Shown: one piece after another, positions 23,364 to 30,181 of the stretch
Layout of the letters: each line of letters begins with the position of its first letter
Position numbering within the stretch: position 1 is the first letter of the stretch
DNA from: an uncultured Saprospirales bacterium
GTDB lineage: Bacteria; Bacteroidota; Bacteroidia; Chitinophagales; JADIYW01
Direction of reading: 5' to 3'
NCBI GenBank assembly: GCA_938008535.1
Contig: CALLKF010000096.1
Location: forward strand, 1 to 64,000
DNA: 64,000 bases
Notes under the pieces: model-generated
The model's database searches: none
Seen by the model: only the letters and a program-made list of their open reading frames with translations
Told to the model about the DNA's origin: nothing
Translations under genes and position numbers: made by a program

Positions 23364-25157
23364 ATGGAAAACATACGAAATTTCTGTATAATAGCACATA
23401 TTGACCACGGAAAAAGTACACTAGCGGATCGATTACTCGAAGTAACTAAAACAGTTTCTGAACGCGATATGCAATCACAAGCATTAGATGATATGGACTT
23501 GGAACGTGAAAGAGGAATTACCATCAAAAGTAAAGCCATTCAAATGGATTATGTGGACAAAGATGGTAAAAAATACGTTTTAAATTTAATTGACACACCA
23601 GGACACGTTGATTTTTCTTATGAAGTCTCACGTTCTTTAGCAGCATGCGAAGGTGCACTTTTATTAGTTGATGCAGCACAAGGCATTCAAGCACAAACCA
23701 TTTCTAATTTATATTTAGCTATTGAAAACGGTTTAGAAATTATTCCAGTCATTAACAAAGTTGATATGCCTGGTGCCATGATTGAAGATGTAACCGATCA
23801 AATTATCGATTTAATTGGCTGCAAAGCAGATGAAATTATTTTAGCAAGTGGAAAGACTGGAATTGGCATCGACGATATTTTTGATGCAGTAATCAAACGA
23901 GTTCCTGCACCAAAAGGCAATAAAGAAGAACCTTTACAAGCATTGATATTTGATTCTGTTTTCAATTCGTTTCGTGGTGTCATTGCATACGTTCGAATTA
24001 AAAACGGCACTTTAAAAAAAGGCGATAAAGTAAAATTTATGGCTACTGGAAAAGAATATTATGCAGATGAAGTTGGTGTTTTAAAAATGAGTTTAGATCC
24101 ACGACCAGAAATTGCTGCTGGCGATGTTGGCTATGTCATTACTGGTTTAAAAGTTTCAAAAGAAATTAAAGTTGGTGATACACTTACTTTGGTCAACAAT
24201 CCTTGCACAGATATTATTCATGGTTTTGAAGATGTAAAACCAATGGTATTTGCTGGTATTTATCCAATAGATAATGACGATTTTGAAGAACTACGTGATT
24301 CGTTAGAAAAACTGCAATTAAACGATGCCTCTTTAGTTTGGGAACCAGAAACATCGTTGGCACTTGGCTTTGGTTTTCGTTGTGGTTTCTTAGGTTTGCT
24401 GCATTTAGAAATTGTTCAAGAACGTTTAGAACGCGAGTATGATATGACCATCATTACAACAGTTCCAAATGTTACTTACCACGCTTTTAAAAAAGACGGA
24501 ACAGAGTTAATAGTTAACAATCCATCGGATTTACCTGAACCAACGATTTTAAATTATGTAGAAGAACCTTACATCAAAGCACAAATAATTACCAAACCAG
24601 AATATATTGGCGCAATTATGAAATTGTGCATGGACAAACGTGGTATTTTAAAAAACCAAGTGTATTTAACAGAAACCAGAATTGAATTGCAATTTGATTT
24701 GCCTTTAGCAGAAATTGTATTTGATTTTTACGATATTTTAAAATCTATTTCAAAAGGTTATGCAAGTTTTGATTATCAAATGGCTGACTTTAGAGAAAGT
24801 GATTTAGTACGTTTAGATATAAAATTAAATGGTGAAAATGTAGATGCGTTTTCTGCTTTAATACACAGAAGCAAATCCTATTATTTTGGAAGTCGATTAT
24901 GTGAAAAATTAAAAGAGCTGATACCACGTCAGCAGTTTTTAATAGCGATACAAGCAGCTATTGGTGCAAAAATTATTGCTCGCGAAACTATTTCTGCCAT
25001 GCGAAAAGACGTAACCGCAAAATGTTACGGTGGTGATATTTCTCGAAAAAGAAAGCTTTTAGAAAAACAGAAAAAAGGTAAAAAACGTATGCGCCAAGTT
25101 GGAAATGTAGAAGTTCCGCAGGAAGCTTTTATGGCTGTGTTGAAGCTGAATGATTAA
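23364..25157 (+). CDS. lepA: elongation factor 4 (LepA)
   Basis: A 597-residue translational GTPase that back-translocates or rescues stalled ribosomes and helps 30S assembly. G1 is AHIDHGKST (about 10-18), the switch is RERGITIKSKA, G3 is DTPGHVDF, and G4 is NKVDMPGA. Domain II, an EF-G-like domain III (GFRCGFLGLLHLEIVQERL) and the LepA-specific C-terminal domain ending AKCYGGDISRKRKLLEKQKKG are all complete. Length matches the family (about 595-600). It is a single gene, converging with the cytochrome peroxidase-like gene. Confidence 0.97.
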   Translation: MENIRNFCIIAHIDHGKSTLADRLLEVTKTVSERDMQSQALDDMDLERERGITIKSKAIQMDYVDKDGKKYVLNLIDTPGHVDFSYEVSRSLAACEGALLLVDAAQGIQAQTISNLYLAIENGLEIIPVINKVDMPGAMIEDVTDQIIDLIGCKADEIILASGKTGIGIDDIFDAVIKRVPAPKGNKEEPLQALIFDSVFNSFRGVIAYVRIKNGTLKKGDKVKFMATGKEYYADEVGVLKMSLDPRPEIAAGDVGYVITGLKVSKEIKVGDTLTLVNNPCTDIIHGFEDVKPMVFAGIYPIDNDDFEELRDSLEKLQLNDASLVWEPETSLALGFGFRCGFLGLLHLEIVQERLEREYDMTIITTVPNVTYHAFKKDGTELIVNNPSDLPEPTILNYVEEPYIKAQIITKPEYIGAIMKLCMDKRGILKNQVYLTETRIELQFDLPLAEIVFDFYDILKSISKGYASFDYQMADFRESDLVRLDIKLNGENVDAFSALIHRSKSYYFGSRLCEKLKELIPRQQFLIAIQAAIGAKIIARETISAMRKDVTAKCYGGDISRKRKLLEKQKKGKKRMRQVGNVEVPQEAFMAVLKLND

Positions 25158-25181
25158 TGCATAGATTCTTACTAAAAATTT

Positions 25182-26261
25182 CTACTTCACAAAACTCGAA
25201 TCAGATAACGTCAGCAAAAATGCTTTTAGGTCTGCTTTTTGTGAAGGTGTTAAATCGAGTCCCCAATGTCCAAGTGTTTCTAAGCGTTTGTTGGCTTTTT
25301 CACGCATGATGGGTTCTAGTGTAGGTGAACCTTTGGGTCCTTCACTGTAAAAATCAATCACTTCATCTAAAGTTTGAAATCTGCCATCGTGCATGTATGG
25401 TGCTGTAAAAGCTAGATTACGCAACGAAGGAATTTTAAATCTGCCATAATCTGCTAAATCATTTGTAAATTCTCCTAATCCAAAATCTAAAAAACCTGTC
25501 ACATTTTCTACACTATCTAAACCGTTATTGGCAAACGTTCTGTCTGGTGAAATAAACACTTCTGGTGCTGTTGAACTATGGCAATGAAAGCAATCACCTT
25601 TTTCTGTTTTAAAAATATCAAATCCTCTAATTTCTGAAATCGATAATGGAACTTCACCACGCACATATTTATCGAACTTAGAGTTGTAAGAAACTAAGGT
25701 CATTTCAAATTGCTCTAATGCTTTTGTAACATATTCTTTAGTGATTGAATTTACACCAAATGCTTTGTAAAATAAATCTTTGTAGACTGAATTATTTTGC
25801 AATCTAAATTCAGCAATTGCCCAAGGCAAATGCATTTCAACTGGATCTTCAACTGGCTTTAAAGCTTGCTCTGTTAAGCTGCTTTCTCTTCCGTCCCAAA
25901 AAAATCGATTTTTTTGCCAAGCTAAATTTACTAATGCAGAAGCATTTCTTCGACCAAATATACCATCAACACCAGTACTTAGTTTTCTAACATCAGAAAA
26001 GCCATCTATTGGTTTGTGACAACCTGCACATGATAGCGTTGAATCTCTTGAAAGAATCGGATCGAAAAATAATTTTTTACCAAGTGCAATTCCTTCCAAT
26101 GTCATTGGATTATTGGAATTCAAAGGCATATCTCTAAATCCTTGAATTTTAGGTGTTAAATAAGGTGTTGTTTGGTAATTATTTTCTTTTTTACATGAAA
26201 AAATTATAAGCGAGTAAAGAATGCTTATCAAACAAAAAAATATAAAATGCTTTTTCGTCAT
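25182..26261 (-). CDS. di-heme cytochrome c peroxidase-like protein (MbnH/MauG family), lipoprotein
   Basis: A 359-residue exported protein with a lipobox at IFS-C23. Two c-type heme sites are present: CAGCH (78-82) and CFHCH (224-228). The arrangement is that of the bacterial CcpA/MauG family, with the conserved FWDGRESSLTEQA segment and the C-terminal PYMHDGRFQTLDEV loop. In the related MbnH, the di-heme centre oxidises a Trp of its partner MbnP to kynurenine. The start codon overlaps the end of an MbnP-family gene by 4 bp, which makes that role more likely than plain peroxide removal. It acts in the periplasm. Confidence 0.85.
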   Translation of the reverse strand: MTKKHFIFFCLISILYSLIIFSCKKENNYQTTPYLTPKIQGFRDMPLNSNNPMTLEGIALGKKLFFDPILSRDSTLSCAGCHKPIDGFSDVRKLSTGVDGIFGRRNASALVNLAWQKNRFFWDGRESSLTEQALKPVEDPVEMHLPWAIAEFRLQNNSVYKDLFYKAFGVNSITKEYVTKALEQFEMTLVSYNSKFDKYVRGEVPLSISEIRGFDIFKTEKGDCFHCHSSTAPEVFISPDRTFANNGLDSVENVTGFLDFGLGEFTNDLADYGRFKIPSLRNLAFTAPYMHDGRFQTLDEVIDFYSEGPKGSPTLEPIMREKANKRLETLGHWGLDLTPSQKADLKAFLLTLSDSSFVK

Positions 26262-26953
26262 TTAGCTTTTGGTGTAATAGTTGTTTGAATACTATTTACA
26301 AAACTATTTCTAATGGCAATACCTTTGGCAATTTCAGATGCTTCGCTATGATTACTAAAATTAGTTATTTGAAAATTATCATTATCTAAAACAAATAACT
26401 TGTCTAAATCCAAAGTAATATTTAGTTGTTCACCTATTTTAGGAAAATTAGATGCAACAATTTGTTGGTATAATGTATCGGATCCAAGATGCATAGAGAA
26501 TGGTGTATTGGGTGTTTGATTTTTTGTAACAGAATTGTCAATATTTCCTTCTAAAATTAAGAATCGATATTTCAACATGTCCCAATATAATCCTGTTTCG
26601 ACACTTAATGGACTAGAAGCAAGAAATGAAGCAGGTACTGAATTATTTTTTATTGAATCTAAGCCAAAAGAGAATTTGAATTTTGTGAAATTGCCGCCTG
26701 GAAATTTAAATTGAAAATTATTAACCGCTGATGTCAGTAAAAATACATCTTTAACAAGCACTTCATTGTTATCTTTATCAACGTATACGAAATTAGAAAA
26801 CAATATTTTTGTTTTAGCTACACTCAACTGATACGGTCTATTATTTGGTGTTTTGTTTGTTGTTTTTATAGTAAATGAAACAGTTACATCGTCTTGCTTT
26901 TTACAAGCCAAAAGCATAGTGCTACAAATAATAATGAATAGTAATTTTTGCAT
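26258..26953 (-). CDS. MbnP-family copper-associated lipoprotein
   Basis: A 231-residue lipoprotein (lipobox LLA-C17). Family-like features are the strand VSFTIKTT, YQLSVAKTKILFSNFVYV, and GLYWDMLKYRFLILEG with a single tryptophan, W124, in the position where MbnP has the Trp that its partner oxidises. HLGSD and the later DLDKLF also fit. In the known pair, the modified protein binds Cu(I) in the periplasm. Here the gene precedes and overlaps the di-heme gene by 4 bp. The family assignment is from memory of motifs; no other tryptophan is present in the protein. Confidence 0.7.
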   Translation of the reverse strand: MQKLLFIIICSTMLLACKKQDDVTVSFTIKTTNKTPNNRPYQLSVAKTKILFSNFVYVDKDNNEVLVKDVFLLTSAVNNFQFKFPGGNFTKFKFSFGLDSIKNNSVPASFLASSPLSVETGLYWDMLKYRFLILEGNIDNSVTKNQTPNTPFSMHLGSDTLYQQIVASNFPKIGEQLNITLDLDKLFVLDNDNFQITNFSNHSEASEIAKGIAIRNSFVNSIQTTITPKAK

Positions 26954-27005
26954 CTTATAAAATTAACCAAAAATGTTCATTTTTGTTTTGTGTTAACATA
27001 ATTTA

Positions 27006-27038
27006 AAAAAGGTGAAAGAAGATATCTTTCACCTTTTT
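27006..27038 (-). terminator. terminator of aqpZ
   Basis: Perfect 14-bp arms AAAAAGGTGAAAGA / TCTTTCACCTTTTT around a 5-base loop. It serves aqpZ on the minus strand. Confidence 0.8.
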
Positions 27039-27043
27039 ATAAT

Positions 27044-27076
27044 AAACCTTCAAGGTTTTTAAAAACTTGAAGGTTT
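27044..27076. repeat. 33-bp palindrome, copy 4
   Basis: A 33-bp near-perfect inverted repeat with arms AAACCTTCAAGGTTTTT and AAAAACTTGAAGGTTT. It has the same length and layout as the AACTTTT... elements at 3477, 7581 and 13756, but a different arm sequence. It sits between aqpZ and its terminator. Confidence 0.65.
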
Positions 27077-27099
27077 AAAACTTGATAGTTTTATAAAAA

Positions 27100-27807
27100 T
27101 TAATCTCTACCTAAAACTTGTTTCCACGTAATTGCTGCTAAAACAGCGCCAACAATTGGTGCAATAATAAATAGCCAAACTTGTGCTAAAGCTTCGCCAC
27201 CTGCAAAAATTGCTGGTCCAATACTGCGTGCTGGATTTACGGAAACGCCAGTTACTTTGATACCAACAATATGAATTAACACTAAAGTTAAACCTATCGC
27301 TAAACCAGCAAAACCACCGTTGGTGTTTTGTCCACTTGTAGAACCAAATATCACTAATAAGAAGATAAATGTAAACACAGTTTCAGCTAAAAAAGCAGCA
27401 ACCAATGAATATTCACCTAAATAGCCAGTTCCAAAACCATTTGAACCTAGAGCCCAAGGTTTCATTTCAAAACCTGGATGATTACTTGCAATTACATACA
27501 AAATGCCAGCACCTAAAATAGCACCAACAATTTGTGAAATTACATAGCCAACTAAATCTTTAGAAGATAATTTGCCAGCAACAGTCATAGCTACTGAAAT
27601 AGCTGGATTGATGTGACAGCCAGAAATTGGACCAATTGCATAAGCCATTGCCACTACGGACAAACCGAATGCGAAAGAAATACCAAGCAAGCCAACGCCA
27701 GTAGTTCCATCTGCGCCTGCAATTACTGCACTACCGCAACCCATTAATACGAGTACCATCGTTCCTAATAATTCGGCGATGTACTTTGATGATGCTTTTG
27801 TTTCCAT
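27100..27807 (-). CDS. aqpZ: aquaporin Z
   Basis: A 235-residue MIP-family channel with six membrane segments and two NPA half-helices: GCHINPAIS (NPA 67-69) and VSVNPARSIGP (NPA 191-193). The His and Arg of a water-selective filter are visible (the Arg follows the second NPA). The AQPZ-like loop and length point to a water channel rather than a glycerol facilitator, which usually carries an Asp after the second NPA. It acts in the inner membrane for osmotic water flux. It lies upstream of its own terminator and is separated by a second one from mdh, so it is transcribed alone. Confidence 0.93.
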   Translation of the reverse strand: METKASSKYIAELLGTMVLVLMGCGSAVIAGADGTTGVGLLGISFAFGLSVVAMAYAIGPISGCHINPAISVAMTVAGKLSSKDLVGYVISQIVGAILGAGILYVIASNHPGFEMKPWALGSNGFGTGYLGEYSLVAAFLAETVFTFIFLLVIFGSTSGQNTNGGFAGLAIGLTLVLIHIVGIKVTGVSVNPARSIGPAIFAGGEALAQVWLFIIAPIVGAVLAAITWKQVLGRD

Positions 27808-27879
27808 AAAAAATGTTTTTTTGTTTAAAATTGACTCAATTTATTAAGATTAAATTAACATTTCAAACTTTATGTAAAA

Positions 27880-27907
27880 AAAAATGGTGACTTTGGTCAC
27901 CATTTTT
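27880..27907 (-). terminator. terminator of mdh
   Basis: Perfect 12-bp arms AAAAATGGTGAC / GTCACCATTTTT with loop TTTG. It lies about 90 bp downstream of the mdh stop on the minus strand. Confidence 0.8.
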
Positions 27908-27995
27908 GAGTTATAAACATTGAAATAAATTTTGATACGAATTGAAAATCAACGATTTATACCAACGTTTTGTTAAAATTATTATTTTTCAACAA

Positions 27996-28925
27996 TTACA
28001 AAGTTTTTAAAACATCGTTCATTGCACGAACAGCATCAGCGCTTTTGTTGAAAGCAGCTTGTTCTTCTTCGTTCAAGTTATAATCGATGATTTTTTCCCA
28101 ACCAGTTTTGCCAATTACCACAGGAACACCTAAACAGATGTCTGTTTGTCCGTATTCGCCTTCTAATAAAACGCAAGAAGTGATTACTTTTTTCTCATCG
28201 CGCAAGATTGCCTCCACAACTGACATACCTGCAGCACCTGGCGCATACCAAGCCGAAGTTCCTATTAAGCCAGTTAAAGTTGCACCACCAACCATGGTGT
28301 CAGCAGCTACTTTTTTCAATGCATCAGCATCTAACATATTAGAAACCGGGTTTGAATTTAACGTAGCAAAACGTGTTAATGGAATCATCGTTGTATCACC
28401 GTGACCGCCAATTACGGTTGCATTTAGGTCGTTTTGTGAGCAATTTAATGCAACTGATAAATAATATTTGAAACGGCTGCTATCTAAAGCGCCACCCATT
28501 CCTATTACTCTATTTTTTGGAATACCAGTTGATTGCAACGCTAAATAAGTCATCGTATCCATTGGATTTGAAATAATTACCAAAATAGCTTCCGGTGAAT
28601 ATTTCAATATATTTTCAGCAACACCTTTTACAATGCCAGCGTTAGTACCAATCAATTCTTCACGTGTCATACCTGGTTTACGTGGAATTCCAGACGTAAT
28701 TACCACTACATCGCTGCCAGCAGTTTTAGAATAATCATTGGTTGAACCGGAAATTTTTGTATCAAAACCTAATAATGATGAAGTCTGCATCATATCCATG
28801 GCTTTTCCTTCAGCCAAACCTTCTTTAATATCTAACAAAACCAACTCGTGGCATAATTCTTTGCGTGCGATGTTATCGGCTACTGTTGCGCCAACTGCAC
28901 CTGCACCAACTACTGTTACTTTCAT
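27996..28925 (-). CDS. mdh: malate dehydrogenase
   Basis: A 309-residue NAD-dependent malate/lactate dehydrogenase-fold enzyme, catalysing malate to oxaloacetate in the TCA cycle. Visible are GAGAVG (7-12), the NAD-binding acidic residue in LVLLDIKEG, substrate arginines in SGIPRKPGMTREEL, SNPMDTMTYLA, and the catalytic His in IGGHGDTTMIPL. It is the LDH-like type common in this phylum. The start is ATG 28925 (MKVTVVGAGAVG). A longer reading from TTG 28967 would run through the -7 box, so I reject it. It has its own promoter and terminator. Confidence 0.95.
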   Translation of the reverse strand: MKVTVVGAGAVGATVADNIARKELCHELVLLDIKEGLAEGKAMDMMQTSSLLGFDTKISGSTNDYSKTAGSDVVVITSGIPRKPGMTREELIGTNAGIVKGVAENILKYSPEAILVIISNPMDTMTYLALQSTGIPKNRVIGMGGALDSSRFKYYLSVALNCSQNDLNATVIGGHGDTTMIPLTRFATLNSNPVSNMLDADALKKVAADTMVGGATLTGLIGTSAWYAPGAAGMSVVEAILRDEKKVITSCVLLEGEYGQTDICLGVPVVIGKTGWEKIIDYNLNEEEQAAFNKSADAVRAMNDVLKTL

Positions 28926-28964
28926 TTTGTAATTTATTTTAATTAAATGATTGAAAATTCGGTG

Positions 28965-28993
28965 CAAAGATACGAATTAGTAGTAAGTAGCAA
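28965..28993 (-). promoter_or_regulatory. promoter of mdh
   Basis: On the minus strand, TTG (28991-28993) and, after 18 bp, TATCTTTG (28965-28972), which fits TAnnTTTG. The leader would be about 35 nt. The -33 side lies in a simple repeat of AGTAGTAAGTAGCAAGTAG type. Confidence 0.5.
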
Positions 28994-29033
28994 GTAGTAA
29001 ATGATAAGATTTTATGATTTGTTCATTCATTAA

Positions 29034-29067
29034 AAAAGGTCAAAAAGATTATACTTTTTGACCTTTT
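29034..29067 (-). terminator. terminator of the NarL-type regulator
   Basis: Perfect 14-bp arms AAAAGGTCAAAAAG / CTTTTTGACCTTTT with a 6-base loop. It lies 23 bp beyond the stop codon of the minus-strand response regulator. Confidence 0.85.
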
Positions 29068-29089
29068 ATACTAAATAATAGTTGGCAAT

Positions 29090-29743
29090 TTACACCAATC
29101 CTTTTTTGTAAGCAATTTTTAGTAAACCTGCTGTGTTGTTTACGTTTAGTTTTGCCAGCATGTTTTTACGGTGTGTTTCCACTGTGTTTTTGCTAATAAA
29201 TAATTTGGTAGCTATATCTTGAGAAGTTAAACCAAGAGCAATCAATTGTAGAATTTCCAATTCGCGTTGCGTGATTTGCGCAGCTAGTTCATCGTAATTG
29301 CGCGTATCTTCTTCGTCTGTATTTGACATAGAAGAAATCAATTTTTCCTGTGTTTCTGTATCTAAGTATGATTTATCTTGATAAACCGTTTCAATTGCTT
29401 TGATTAAATCATCTTTAGAAATATTTTTCAGCACATATCCTTTTGCGCCAACTTCTAGACATTCTTTAATAAAACGTGGCTCGCTGTGCATTGTCAGCAT
29501 TAATATTTTTATTGTAGGATAAAGTAATTTTAATTGTTTTGTTGCTTCAATGCCATCCATTTCTGGCATATTAATATCCATTAAAACTACATCAACTTTA
29601 GTATTTTTAATTTTTTCAATCGCTATTTTGCCGTTGTGCGCGGTTCCTGCAATTTTGATATTCAGTTCATCATCTAACAACGATACAATTCCATCCAAAA
29701 AAATCTGATGATCATCAACTACAAATACATTTATTTCTTGCAT
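29090..29743 (-). CDS. NarL/FixJ-type response regulator
   Basis: A 217-residue two-component regulator. The receiver domain (1-120) has the acidic pocket VVDDH, phospho-acceptor D56 in LMDINMP, T/S at LTMHSE and K at YVLKN. The LuxR-type HTH is at the end (ITQRELEILQLIALGLTSQDIATKLFISKNTVETHRKNM, about 152-190). It should bind DNA as a dimer when phosphorylated. No sensor kinase is adjacent, so the partner is elsewhere; the soluble kinase at 59253 is of LytS type and less likely. It has its own terminator. Confidence 0.9.
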   Translation of the reverse strand: MQEINVFVVDDHQIFLDGIVSLLDDELNIKIAGTAHNGKIAIEKIKNTKVDVVLMDINMPEMDGIEATKQLKLLYPTIKILMLTMHSEPRFIKECLEVGAKGYVLKNISKDDLIKAIETVYQDKSYLDTETQEKLISSMSNTDEEDTRNYDELAAQITQRELEILQLIALGLTSQDIATKLFISKNTVETHRKNMLAKLNVNNTAGLLKIAYKKGLV

Positions 29744-29799
29744 AATTTTAGTTTTTTGCTTTGCAAAGGTATTTTATAAATATCAAAATACGAGCCGTT

Positions 29800-30138
29800 T
29801 TACCAATATTTTATAAATGAAAACAATTTCCTTGTTTTTAGGTAGTTATAATTGGATTCGTTGCTGTATGCTTCGCGCTCAAATGAAATATTTTGATACG
29901 CTTTGTTCCAGTCTTTATACTTTATAAATAAAATTAAAAATTCAATGTAATAGATCAGAATAAAGAAAATAAAGAACAATTCCATTTGCTGATAAATATG
30001 TATCATTTCATGGTTGATAAATGTTTTATCATCTTTTTGTGTTTTACTTTCCAAAATCACGAATGGAAAAATGGTAATTCCTGCAATATTTTTTGGTGTA
30101 AAATATTTTATAAACTTCGGACTTATTAAAATAAACAT
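29800..30138 (-). CDS. small membrane protein with HExxH motif
   Basis: A 112-residue protein. The first third is basic and hydrophobic, then comes NHEMIHIYQQMEL (HEMIH at about 43-47), a transmembrane helix (FFIFFILIYYIEFLILFI), and SFEREAYSNE with a Glu-rich segment downstream. HExxH plus a distal Glu is the signature of zinc metallopeptidases (gluzincin/M56-like), but the protein is far too small for a known one. I recall similar short proteins as conserved hypotheticals in the phylum. It could be a mini-zincin or a dead remnant. It follows PBP1A by about 40 bp on the same strand. Confidence 0.6.
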   Translation of the reverse strand: MFILISPKFIKYFTPKNIAGITIFPFVILESKTQKDDKTFINHEMIHIYQQMELFFIFFILIYYIEFLILFIKYKDWNKAYQNISFEREAYSNESNYNYLKTRKLFSFIKYW

Positions 30139-30181
30139 TGCATAATTTATTTATGTGTTTTACTTAAAAAGAAACAATGAT

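Noticed and set aside
28926..28967. Longer N-terminus of Mdh from a TTG codon
   Set aside because: The codon is part of the -7 box, and the extra residues do not match the family start. ATG 28925 gives the standard Rossmann start.
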